Origin: Elusimicrobiota bacterium
Lineage (GTDB): Bacteria; Elusimicrobiota; Elusimicrobia; UBA1565
DNA length: 64,000 nucleotides
Assembly: GCA_003450735.1 (NCBI GenBank)
Contig: DMEZ01000055.1
Span: forward strand, 297,845 to 361,844
Direction: 5' to 3'
A program made the position numbers and the translations under genes. Below the pieces are notes generated by a model, which saw only the letters and a program-made list of their open reading frames with translations, was not told where the DNA came from and made no database searches. Below, piece by piece: positions 16,685 through 24,925 of the stretch; positions within the stretch are counted from its first letter, which is position 1, and each line of letters starts with the position of its first letter.

Positions 16685-18589
16685 ATGACCCGACCCATCC
16701 TCGCCCTGACCCTGTGCACGGCCGCTCTCGCGGCCGCGGCGCCGGCGTTCGCGTATAAGCCGGACGCGAGCGCCCCGCGCTCAGCCGTCCCGGAAAAGTA
16801 CAAGTGGGACATCTCCCCCCTCTTCCAGGACGAGGCCGGCTGGGAGGCGGAGTCCGCGCAGGCCCGGGTCAAACTGGCCGCCATCGCCGTCCACCAGGGG
16901 AAGCTCAAGGATGCCGCATCCATCCGGGCCTGCCTCGACGACTACTTCGCCCTGCGCGGCACGATGGACCGGGTCGCCGCCTACGCGAACCTGCGCGCGG
17001 TCGAGGACCAGGGCCTCGCGAAGACCCAGGAGATGCTCCAGCGCTCGCTCGGCCTGGACGCGGACTTCCGCGCGAAGAGCGCCTTCATCCGCCTCGAGCT
17101 TCTGCGCATGGACGACGCGGCCGTCCTCGCCGACCCGGTCCTCGCGCCCTACCGCCGCTACGTCGAAGACCTGCGCCGCCGCCGCGCGCACCTGCTCGGC
17201 GACGAGGCCGAGAAGGTCTTAAGCCTCTTCGGCGACAACCTCTGGTCGGAGAAGGACCTCAACGAGATCCCCTCGGAGGTCGAGCTCATCTTCAAATCGG
17301 CCACGAAGGAGATCCGGCTCCCGAAGATCCTTGACGAGAAGGGCCTGAAGGTCCAGCTCACCCTCGCCAACTACGGCAAGTACCGCGCCTCCAAGGTCCG
17401 CCGCGTGCGCGAAGCGGCGGTGGCGGGCCTCTTCGGCACCCTCCGCGAGAACGAGGGGACCCTCGCCGCGGTCTTGGCGGCCGAGACCAAGCGCGACGTG
17501 ACGATGGCCCGCGCCCGGGGCTACGAGCGCTCGGTGGACGCCTACCTCGACCGCCAGAACGTCCCCGCCTCGGTGGCCGAGAGCCTGGTCGCCTCGGCGC
17601 GGCGCAACCTCAAGCCCCTGCACCGCTACGTGGCCCTGCGCAAGCGCCTGCTCAAGCTCCCCGATGTCCGCCTCTTCGACCTCTACCCGCCCCTCGTCCC
17701 CTCCGCGAAGGCCGAGGTGCCCTACGAGGAGGGTCTGAAGGACCTCCGCGAGGCCTTGAAGCCCTTGGGGCCGGACTACCTCGCCGGCCTGTTCGGCCCC
17801 GAGATGCTCGGCCGGCGCATGGCCGATGTCTACCCCAACAAGGACAAGGAGAGCGGGGCTTTCTGCCACTCGCTCTGGGGCCACCCGCCGGTCGTGATGC
17901 TCAACTATATGGACGAAGTCGACGACGCCTCCACGGCGGCGCACGAGCTGGGGCACGCGATGCACAGCTGGCTGAACATGAAGGCCCAGCCCTCCCCCGA
18001 CCACGGCTACTCCTCCCTGACCGCCGAGATCGCCTCGACCTTCAACGAGGTGCTCCTCTCCAAGCACCTGCTCAAGAAGTACCAGGGCGACGACCGGGTA
18101 CGGCTGTTCCTGCTGGGTGAGATGCTTGACCGCATCCGCACGACCATCTACCGGCAGACGCTCTTCACCGAGTTCGAGCTCAAGCTCCACGGCTTCATCG
18201 AGGCCGGCACCCCGGTCACGCCCGAGCTCCTCAACAAGACCTACGCGGGGCTCGCGCGGGACTACTACGGCGAAGGCTTCACGATGGGGCCCGACGACGG
18301 GATCGAGTGGGCCTACATCCCTCACTTCTACTGGAAGCACTACGTGTTCAGCTACGCCGGCGGCCTGGCGAGCTCCATCGCCCTGGCCGAGAAGATCGCG
18401 GCCGGGGACGCGGACGCGCGCGAGCGCTACCTCGCGATGCTCAAGAAGCCGCGCGAGGACGCCCCGGTGGAGATCCTCAAGGAGGCCGGCGTGGACCTCA
18501 CGAAGCCCGACGCGGTGGACGCCGCCGCGCGGCTCATGGATGAGACGATCACCGAGATGGAGGCGCTGGCCGACAAGCTCAAGCTCTAA
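16685..18589 (+). CDS. pepF: Exported M3-family oligoendopeptidase F
   Basis: A 634-residue zinc metallopeptidase. The N-terminus is a signal peptide (hydrophobic residues 5-23, cleavage near AFA), which is unusual because most PepF enzymes are cytosolic. The zinc motif HELGH is in STAAHELGHAMHSWLN, with a downstream Glu in SSLTAEIASTFNEVLL. It is expected to cleave short peptides in the periplasm. A good GGAGGG ribosome site precedes the ATG. The MlaA gene begins 20 bp later, so the two may share a transcript. Confidence 0.93.
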   Translation: MTRPILALTLCTAALAAAAPAFAYKPDASAPRSAVPEKYKWDISPLFQDEAGWEAESAQARVKLAAIAVHQGKLKDAASIRACLDDYFALRGTMDRVAAYANLRAVEDQGLAKTQEMLQRSLGLDADFRAKSAFIRLELLRMDDAAVLADPVLAPYRRYVEDLRRRRAHLLGDEAEKVLSLFGDNLWSEKDLNEIPSEVELIFKSATKEIRLPKILDEKGLKVQLTLANYGKYRASKVRRVREAAVAGLFGTLRENEGTLAAVLAAETKRDVTMARARGYERSVDAYLDRQNVPASVAESLVASARRNLKPLHRYVALRKRLLKLPDVRLFDLYPPLVPSAKAEVPYEEGLKDLREALKPLGPDYLAGLFGPEMLGRRMADVYPNKDKESGAFCHSLWGHPPVVMLNYMDEVDDASTAAHELGHAMHSWLNMKAQPSPDHGYSSLTAEIASTFNEVLLSKHLLKKYQGDDRVRLFLLGEMLDRIRTTIYRQTLFTEFELKLHGFIEAGTPVTPELLNKTYAGLARDYYGEGFTMGPDDGIEWAYIPHFYWKHYVFSYAGGLASSIALAEKIAAGDADARERYLAMLKKPREDAPVEILKEAGVDLTKPDAVDAAARLMDETITEMEALADKLKL

Positions 18590-18609
18590 ATGATACCATC
18601 CCCCCCCCG

Positions 18610-19350
18610 ATGAAAACGGCCGCCGCCCTCCTCGCGTGGGTTCTGCTCACGCCCGCGGCGTGGGGAGCGGAACTTTCCGCGGAGGGGGACCCGGACTTCG
18701 ACTCCTTCGAAGCCGCTCCCTCGACCTCGGCCGCGCCGGCCCCCAAGAAGGTCTTCGACCCCCTCATCGGCTACAACCGCGTGATGTTCGTGTTCAACGA
18801 CAAGTTCTACTTCTGGCTCGCCAAGCCGCTGTGCAAGGGCTACGGGTACGTCGTCCCCGAGCCGGGGCGCAAGGCGGTCAAGCGGGCGTTCCACAACCTG
18901 TACTTCCCCCTGCGCTTCGTCAACAACCTGCTCCAGCTCAAGCTCAAGGGCTGCGCGACCGAGACCGGCCGCTTCGTGGTGAACTCCACCGTGGGCATCG
19001 GCGGGCTCTTCGACCCCGCCGAGCACTGGCTGAAGTGGCAGCCGCGCAACGAGGATTTCGGCCAGACCTTCGGCCATTACGGCGTGGGCGACGGGTTCCC
19101 GCTGGTGCTCCCGATCCTGGGCCAGTCCAACCTGCGCGACGGCGTGGGGATGGGCCTCAACTTCCTCGTGAACCCGGTCAACTACCTGGCGGACTTCGAG
19201 GACGGCTTCGCCGTGGCGGCGGGAGAGCGGTTCAACTACCTCTCCCTGCACCTCGGCGAGTACGAGAGCATCAAGAAGGACGCCTTGGACCCTTACACCT
19301 TCATCCGGGACGGCTACAAGGAGATGCGCAAAAAGGAGATCTCAGAATGA
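18610..19350 (+). CDS. mlaA: MlaA/VacJ-like outer-membrane lipid transport protein
   Basis: A 246-residue protein with a signal peptide (residues 1-19). The VacJ core is clear: DPLIGYNRVMFVFND, then RFVVNSTVGIGGLFDPA and EDFGQTFGHYGVG. MlaA removes mislocalised phospholipids from the outer leaflet of the outer membrane. Unlike Escherichia coli MlaA, the signal end has no lipobox Cys, so it is probably not a lipoprotein. The stop overlaps the MlaC start (ATGA), showing tight coupling. Confidence 0.92.
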   Translation: MKTAAALLAWVLLTPAAWGAELSAEGDPDFDSFEAAPSTSAAPAPKKVFDPLIGYNRVMFVFNDKFYFWLAKPLCKGYGYVVPEPGRKAVKRAFHNLYFPLRFVNNLLQLKLKGCATETGRFVVNSTVGIGGLFDPAEHWLKWQPRNEDFGQTFGHYGVGDGFPLVLPILGQSNLRDGVGMGLNFLVNPVNYLADFEDGFAVAAGERFNYLSLHLGEYESIKKDALDPYTFIRDGYKEMRKKEISE

Positions 19351-20165
19351 GCATGCTATTGGCGGCCCTCCTCCCCCTGCTGGCGGCCCCGCCCGTCCAG
19401 GCGGACGACGGGCGCGACGTGCGCGTGGTCGTCGAGAACACCGTCAACTCGGTGCTCGACGTGCTCAAGGACAAGAGCCTGGCGCGGGAGGCCAAGCGCA
19501 GGAAGGTGAAGTCCCTCGTGGAGCCGGTCATCGACTTCGCTTTGACGGGCAAGCTGGCCTTGGGGCGGACCCACTGGTCCAAGCTCTCGGAAGGCCAGCG
19601 CAAGGAGTTCACCGAGCTGTTCGTGAAGACCCTCCAGGACTCCTACTTCGAGAAGCTCGACCTCTTCACCGACGAGAAGGTGGACTTCGAGGCCCCGGCC
19701 CCGGCCGAGAAGGGCAAGTACCAGATGATGATCCGGGTGCTCTCGAAGGACCAGCGCTACCACCTGCTCTACAAGCTCTACAAGTCGGGGGAAGCCTGGA
19801 AGGTCTACGATGTGGAGATCGAGGGGATCAGCATCGTCCGCTCCTACGGGTCGCAGTACGACCAGTTCCTCCAGAAGAACTCCGTCGCCGACCTGCTGGC
19901 CAAGATGAAGTCCAAGTCCATCGACGCCCCCAAGGACCTCGCCGACCAGCAGCGGGAGATCAAGGCCAGGGAAGATGCCAAGCCCGCGGAGTTGGCGATC
20001 TCCACCGCCCCGGCGAAGGCGCCGGCGGAAGTCCAGGTCTCCACCGCCCCGGCGCAGGCGCCGGCGGAAGTCCAGGCCTCCACCGCCCCGGCGCAGGCGC
20101 AGGCGCAGGCGCCGGAGCTGCCCAAGACGCCGCAGATGTTCCCGACCCCCGCAGGGACGCCTTGA
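19347..20165 (+). CDS. mlaC: MlaC/Ttg2D-like periplasmic phospholipid-binding protein
   Basis: A 272-residue protein with a signal peptide (cleavage near VQA). Residues about 20-190 form the MlaC fold: EFTELFVKTLQDSYFEKL, the EKGKYQMMIRVLSKD strand and a KVYDVEIEGISIVRSYGSQ motif. The C-terminal 50 residues are a low-complexity Ala/Pro tail with a 13-residue repeat. The ATG at 19347 was chosen for its overlap with the MlaA stop and because the signal peptide begins there; the frame is open further upstream. It would ferry lipid between MlaA and the RND protein encoded next. Confidence 0.9.
   Translation: MSMLLAALLPLLAAPPVQADDGRDVRVVVENTVNSVLDVLKDKSLAREAKRRKVKSLVEPVIDFALTGKLALGRTHWSKLSEGQRKEFTELFVKTLQDSYFEKLDLFTDEKVDFEAPAPAEKGKYQMMIRVLSKDQRYHLLYKLYKSGEAWKVYDVEIEGISIVRSYGSQYDQFLQKNSVADLLAKMKSKSIDAPKDLADQQREIKAREDAKPAELAISTAPAKAPAEVQVSTAPAQAPAEVQASTAPAQAQAQAPELPKTPQMFPTPAGTP
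20001..20110 (+). repeat. 39-bp in-frame tandem repeat at mlaC 3' end
   Basis: Two 39-bp copies (20001-20039 and 20040-20078) and a partial third (20079 onward) encode STAPA(K/Q)APAEVQ(V/A). A short gcgcag microsatellite follows near 20091-20109. The unit length is a multiple of three, so copy-number change would alter tail length but not frame. Confidence 0.8.
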
Positions 20166-22672
20166 TGCTCCAAGGCTGGGCGGACCGCGCCTGGGACCTC
20201 TACGACCGCCTGCTGCTCCGGCGGCCCCGCGCCTCCCTGCTGGCCTTCGCCGCGCTCTTCGCCTTCTCTTCCTGGTTCATCAAGGATTTCCGTCTCGACG
20301 CCTCCGGAGACTCGCTCGTCCTCGAGCACGACGAGGACGTCAAGTACTACGGAGCCATGAGCAACCGCTTCGAGAGCGGGGACTTCGTGGTCATCACCTA
20401 CACCCCTCCGGACAACCTCTTCTCCCCCGAATCCCTGGACGCGCTCAAGCGCATCCGAGAGGAGCTCAAGAGGGTCCCGCGGGTCTCTTCCGTCGTCACG
20501 CCCCTCGACGTGCCCCTCCTGCGCAATCCACCCGGGACGCTCAAGGACCTCAAGAAGAACATCAAGACCCTGGAGTCGCCCAAGGCGAAGCTGAGCCTCG
20601 CCATCGAGGAGTTCCGCACCAGCCCCATCTACCAGAAGCTCATCGTCGGCGAGGACATGAAGTCCGCGGCCATCCAGGTGAACTTCATGGTGGAGAAGAG
20701 CGACAAGGAGCTCGTCTCGAGGCGCGCCTTCCTGCGCGAGAAGGACTACCGCTCCGCCCTCTCCCTGTCCGAGCGCGACGAACTCAAGGGCCTCGAGGCG
20801 CGCTACCGCGCCTACAAGGACGCGGTGCGCGCCCGGCGCCACGAGGACATCGCGGCCATCCGGGCCATCATCCGCGGCCATTCCGGCCAGGCCGACTTCC
20901 TCCTGGGCGGGGTGCCGATGATCGTCGACGACATCATGTCCTTCATCCAGAGCGACCTGCGCTTCTTCGGGACGGGCATGGTGGTCTTCCTCATCCTCAC
21001 CCTCGCGCTCATCTACCGCCGCTGCCGCTGGGTGATTTTGCCGGTGGTCTCCTGCGTTTTGTCGGTGCTGTTCATGGTGGGAGGCATGGGCCTCATCCGC
21101 TGGGACGTCACGATCGTGTCGTCCAACTTCGTCTCGCTCCAGCTCATCTTGACCATGTCCTTGGCCATCCACATCGTCTCGCGCTACCGCGAGCTCATGC
21201 GGAAGAAGCCGGGGGCCGACAGCCACGACCTGGTGCTAGAAAGCACGCGCAGCACCTTCGTGCCCTGCCTCTACTGCAACCTGACGACCATGGCCGGGTT
21301 CTCGTCGCTCATCCTCTGCGACATCCTGCCGGTCACGCAGTTCGGCTGGATGATGACCCTGGGCCTGGGCGTGTCCATGGTCGTCGTGTTCTGGCTGATG
21401 CCCGCCTGCATGATGCTCCTCCCCAAGCCTCCGGCCGACGTCGAATCCGAGTTCGGCCTACCGGCGGTCATGTATTTCGCGCACATCGCGGACAAGCACC
21501 GGAACTGGGTGTACAGCCTGACCGCCCTCGGCGCCCTCGCCACCGTCCTCGGCATCTACAAGCTCACGGTCGAGAACAGCTTCATCGACTACTTCCGCAA
21601 GAGCACGGACATCTACCAGGGCATGAAGTTCATCGACGACAAGTTCGGCGGGACGACGCCGCTCGACATCATCGTCAAGCTCCCGACCCCCAAGGCCGAG
21701 CCCGCGGCCCCCGCCCACAAGGCCAAGGACAAGGACTTCGACCTGTTCGAGGAGTTCGAGGAGCCGCAGGCCGACACCACCAAGTACTGGTACACCACCG
21801 AGCGCATGGCGGTCATCGAGCGGGTGCACGACTACCTCGACAGCCTGCCCGAGACCGGCAAGGTGATGTCCCTGGCGACGCTCTACAAGACCTCCCGGAG
21901 CATGAACGAGGGCAAGCCCTTCGACGACTTCAGCCTGGCGCTCCTCTACAACACGGCGGCCGCGGATTTCAAGGATTTCCTGGTGACGCCCTACGTCTCC
22001 GTGGAGAACGACGAGGCCCGCCTGACGACCCGCATCAAGGACTCCATGCAGGGGCTCAAGCGCGACCTGCTCATCAAACGGATCCGGCGCGACCTCGTGG
22101 ATAAGGCGGGCTTGAAGGAGGGCCAATTCCGCATCAGCGGGCTGATGCTTCTCTACAACAACCTGCTGCAGAGCCTCTACAGCTCGCAGATCAAGACCAT
22201 CTTCCTGACGGCGCTCACGCTCATGGCCATGTTCCTGCTCCTGTTCCGCTCCATCCGCGTCACCCTGGCCGCCATCATCCCCCAGCTCTTGGCGTCCATG
22301 TCCATCCTGGGCGTGATGGGCCTGAGCGGGACCCCGCTGGACGTGATGACCATCACCATCGTCTCCATCAGCGTGGGCATCGCGGTGGACGACACCATCC
22401 ACTACCTGCACCGCTTCAAGATGGAGTTCCCCAAGGACCAGGACTACGTGCAGACCATGGTCCGCTGCCACACGAGCGTCGGCAACGCCATGCTCTACAC
22501 CTCGATCGCCATCACCATCGGCTTCTCGATCCTGACCTTCTCGAACTTCATTCCCACGGCCCTCTTCGGCGCCCTCACCGGCCTCGCCATGGTGGTCGCC
22601 TGCATCACCTCGCAGACCCTCCTGCCGGTGCTCATCATGCTCTTCAAGGCGTTCGGCCCCGGCAAAGACTAG
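20165..22672 (+). CDS. RND-superfamily (MMPL/HpnN-like) lipid exporter
   Basis: A protein of about 835 residues with the classic two-fold RND layout. One membrane helix lies near residues 20-40, a large periplasmic loop follows, then five helices (about 265-425). The same pattern is repeated (helix near 440-460, loop, helices about 670-830). The second half carries VGIAVDDTIHYLHRFK, the RND signature with charged residues in TM10. The start is taken at the ATG overlapping the mlaC TGA; a TTG one codon earlier is possible. Context with MlaA and MlaC suggests it replaces the Mce/ABC lipid pump and moves lipids or hopanoids across the envelope. Confidence 0.88.
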   Translation: MLQGWADRAWDLYDRLLLRRPRASLLAFAALFAFSSWFIKDFRLDASGDSLVLEHDEDVKYYGAMSNRFESGDFVVITYTPPDNLFSPESLDALKRIREELKRVPRVSSVVTPLDVPLLRNPPGTLKDLKKNIKTLESPKAKLSLAIEEFRTSPIYQKLIVGEDMKSAAIQVNFMVEKSDKELVSRRAFLREKDYRSALSLSERDELKGLEARYRAYKDAVRARRHEDIAAIRAIIRGHSGQADFLLGGVPMIVDDIMSFIQSDLRFFGTGMVVFLILTLALIYRRCRWVILPVVSCVLSVLFMVGGMGLIRWDVTIVSSNFVSLQLILTMSLAIHIVSRYRELMRKKPGADSHDLVLESTRSTFVPCLYCNLTTMAGFSSLILCDILPVTQFGWMMTLGLGVSMVVVFWLMPACMMLLPKPPADVESEFGLPAVMYFAHIADKHRNWVYSLTALGALATVLGIYKLTVENSFIDYFRKSTDIYQGMKFIDDKFGGTTPLDIIVKLPTPKAEPAAPAHKAKDKDFDLFEEFEEPQADTTKYWYTTERMAVIERVHDYLDSLPETGKVMSLATLYKTSRSMNEGKPFDDFSLALLYNTAAADFKDFLVTPYVSVENDEARLTTRIKDSMQGLKRDLLIKRIRRDLVDKAGLKEGQFRISGLMLLYNNLLQSLYSSQIKTIFLTALTLMAMFLLLFRSIRVTLAAIIPQLLASMSILGVMGLSGTPLDVMTITIVSISVGIAVDDTIHYLHRFKMEFPKDQDYVQTMVRCHTSVGNAMLYTSIAITIGFSILTFSNFIPTALFGALTGLAMVVACITSQTLLPVLIMLFKAFGPGKD

Positions 22673-24003
22673 GCGCGCCGCCGCGGCTCGAGCACCACCA
22701 CCGTCCCCGCGATCTTGTCGTGCCAGGACCGCTTCTCCGGGTCCCAGCCCGCCCAGAAGAAGCCCAGGAACATCGGCAAGGCCGAGAGCCAGCTCGCCAG
22801 GTGCCGCACCAGCGCGACCGGGACGTCCATGGGCCTGCCGTCCACCCGCACGCCCCGGATGCCCATCGCCATGCCGCCGAGCGTCGTGCCCTTCCAGGCC
22901 CACATCCCGACCTGGTAGAGCGCCCACCCGCCCAGACCCAGCACGAGCAGATGGGTCAGCCCCCCGATGAGCAGGAAGGCGAGGCCGTCGATGACCGTCG
23001 CGCCCAGCCTCAGCCAGAAGCCGGCCGGCGGCTGCGCCGCCGTCGCATCCGCCGGCGCTTCCGCCGCCGGGGCGGACTCCGCGAGAGCCCCCCGCTCGCG
23101 CTGGAGCGAGTCCACCCCCGCCAGGAGCGCCGCGCCGAAGCCGAGCACCGTGGTCAGCGCCCAGACCCCGAGCCCCGCGATGGGGACCGCGCAGCAGAGG
23201 AAGAGCAGGGCCGCGCCCGCGGCCGCGGCGGCCGCCGTCTTCTCGAAGGCCGCCGTCTTCAGCAGCCCGCCGGACCAGCGGCCGATGAGCACGCAGACCC
23301 CGGCCTTGCCCGCGAAGATCATGGCGAGCGCCGCGAAGAACACCAGGGGCAGGGCGGCGATCCCGATCACCGAGGCCACCAGCAGGAAAGCGAAGGGGGC
23401 CAGCCCCGTCAAACCCAGCACGCCGGCCAGCAAGGCCGTGAACGGCCTCCCCTGAAGGGCCTGCGCGCAGGCCTCCACCGGCGCCGGAGCCCCCGCGGCG
23501 ACGAGCGCGTAGAGCAGGCCGAACGCCGCCGCCAGCACCCAGGACCACCACAGGGCGGGCGCGATGGGCCGCGCCCTGAGCAGGCCGCTCTTCGCCCACT
23601 CCCAAGCCCCGCCCCCGGGGCGCCCGATGGAGCCGGGCGAGATCACGGTCCGCGCTTTCGCGACCTTGGCGCCCGGGTCCATATCGAGAGCGCCGCCGAG
23701 GACCACGAGGTCCTTGCCGACCGAGGCTTTCGGCCCCAACCGAGCCGCTCCCAGGGCCACCATGTCCCCGACGACCGTCCCATCGAGGTCGGCCGCGCCG
23801 CCGATGACGACCAGGTCGCCCTCGACGGTCCCGCGCACCGTGGCCGAGCCGCCGACGACCACCATGTCGCCGACCGTCTCGCCCTCCAGGACCTGGGCGC
23901 CGTGCCCGATGGAGACCAGGTCCGGGGTCTCTGTGTCGCGCTCCACCCCGGCCCAGGCGCCGGAAGCGGCCAGGAACAGGATCGCGGCTGCGATGCGCTT
24001 CAT
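22669..24003 (-). CDS. Polymer-forming-domain and RDD membrane protein
   Basis: A 444-residue protein. A signal peptide (1-19) is followed by a bactofilin-like beta-helical repeat region (about 35-120: GDMVVVGGSATVRGTVEGDLVVIGGAA-type repeats). About five hydrophobic helices follow (155-320), and a C-terminal RDD domain (about 345-440) has LGATVIDGLAF and the R/D-containing GIRGVRVDG and RSWHDKIAGTVVV. It is the last gene of an ECF sigma operon and overlaps the gene before it by 4 bp. It may stabilise the envelope under stress. Its tail converges on the RND gene with a 4-bp overlap. Confidence 0.8.
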   Translation of the reverse strand: MKRIAAAILFLAASGAWAGVERDTETPDLVSIGHGAQVLEGETVGDMVVVGGSATVRGTVEGDLVVIGGAADLDGTVVGDMVALGAARLGPKASVGKDLVVLGGALDMDPGAKVAKARTVISPGSIGRPGGGAWEWAKSGLLRARPIAPALWWSWVLAAAFGLLYALVAAGAPAPVEACAQALQGRPFTALLAGVLGLTGLAPFAFLLVASVIGIAALPLVFFAALAMIFAGKAGVCVLIGRWSGGLLKTAAFEKTAAAAAAGAALLFLCCAVPIAGLGVWALTTVLGFGAALLAGVDSLQRERGALAESAPAAEAPADATAAQPPAGFWLRLGATVIDGLAFLLIGGLTHLLVLGLGGWALYQVGMWAWKGTTLGGMAMGIRGVRVDGRPMDVPVALVRHLASWLSALPMFLGFFWAGWDPEKRSWHDKIAGTVVVLEPRRRA

Positions 24004-24398
24004 GAATGCCTCCCCGAGACCTGAGGTCTCTGCGTCAAATGGATGAGTCCGACGCTCATGGCCGCGCAGGCGAAGGCCATGACGAGCGAAGCCCCCATCA
24101 GCGGCCGCCCCCCCGCGAGCCAGAAGGCCCGGGCCAGCGTTCCGCACGCGGCGGCCAGCCCCTCCGCCGCCGGGAGGAGGGCCGCGCCCGCCTCGGCGAG
24201 GCTCCAGCCGGCCTTGAACGAGAAGGCCGCTCCCCCCGCGATCGCCAGGGCGTACGACCAGCGAGCCGGGGCGGACCATGTCCACCAGGCGCCGTAGGGA
24301 TCCTCGGCCCGAGCCGCCGCTAGGACCCGCGGCAGCAGGGTCTTCGGGGCTCGCCTCAGCGGCAGGGCCGCGAGGGCCCGGTGCAGGCTTTCACTCAT
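24000..24398 (-). CDS. Membrane protein, probable anti-sigma-like partner
   Basis: A 132-residue protein with a short cytoplasmic N-terminus (about 40 residues, basic) and two to three hydrophobic segments (about 48-66, 70-95 and 99-118). It is sandwiched between an ECF sigma gene (8-bp overlap) and the bactofilin-RDD gene (4-bp overlap). This is the usual position of an anti-sigma factor. No zinc HxxxCxxC anti-sigma motif is present, so the assignment rests on context only. Confidence 0.6.
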   Translation of the reverse strand: MSESLHRALAALPLRRAPKTLLPRVLAAARAEDPYGAWWTWSAPARWSYALAIAGGAAFSFKAGWSLAEAGAALLPAAEGLAAACGTLARAFWLAGGRPLMGASLVMAFACAAMSVGLIHLTQRPQVSGRHS

Positions 24399-24888
24399 CG
24401 GGGGCCTCCCCCAGGGCGCGCCGAAGAGCGGCCCGCCCCCTGAAGATGTCCGTCTTGACCTTGCCGAGCGACACGCCGAGCCGGCCCGCGATATCCTCGT
24501 AACTCAGGCTCTCGAAGTGGAACAGGACGAGCGGCACGCGCTGGTGGTCCGGCAGGGCGAGCAGGGCGCGCTCGAGGTCGTTCTGGCGAGAGAGCCCCTC
24601 GGCAGCCGGCAGCCCCTCCTCGAAGCCTTCCTCCAGCTCGCTGAACAGACTCCAGCGCCGGCGGTGGCGGCCCAGGTGGTTGAGGCACAGGTTCGTCGTC
24701 ACCGTGCGCAGCCAGCCGCCCGGGTTCTCCATCGCCGAGACGGCCTCGAAGCGCTCGAAGGCCTTGAGGAACGCGTCCTGCGCGGCGTCCTCCGCCTCGC
24801 TCTCTTGTCCCAGCAGCCGCAGCGCCGTGGTATAGACCATGTCCTGGTGTTCGCGGACGAACCGTTCGAAGCCTTCCGTGGCGTTCAT
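24391..24888 (-). CDS. ECF-type RNA polymerase sigma factor
   Basis: A 165-residue sigma factor with region 2 (FVREHQDMVYTTALRLLGQ, AEDAAQDAFLKAF, GGWLRTVTTNLCLNHL) and region 4 (LPDHQRVPLVLFHFESLSYEDIAGRLGVSLGKVKTDIFRGR). It directs transcription of a small regulon, probably including its own operon with the membrane partner and the bactofilin-RDD protein. It is the first gene of that leftward unit. Confidence 0.93.
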   Translation of the reverse strand: MNATEGFERFVREHQDMVYTTALRLLGQESEAEDAAQDAFLKAFERFEAVSAMENPGGWLRTVTTNLCLNHLGRHRRRWSLFSELEEGFEEGLPAAEGLSRQNDLERALLALPDHQRVPLVLFHFESLSYEDIAGRLGVSLGKVKTDIFRGRAALRRALGEAPDE

Positions 24889-24925
24889 CCTCTCACCTGG
24901 TTAACACGCGGGGCGGGAAAAAGTT

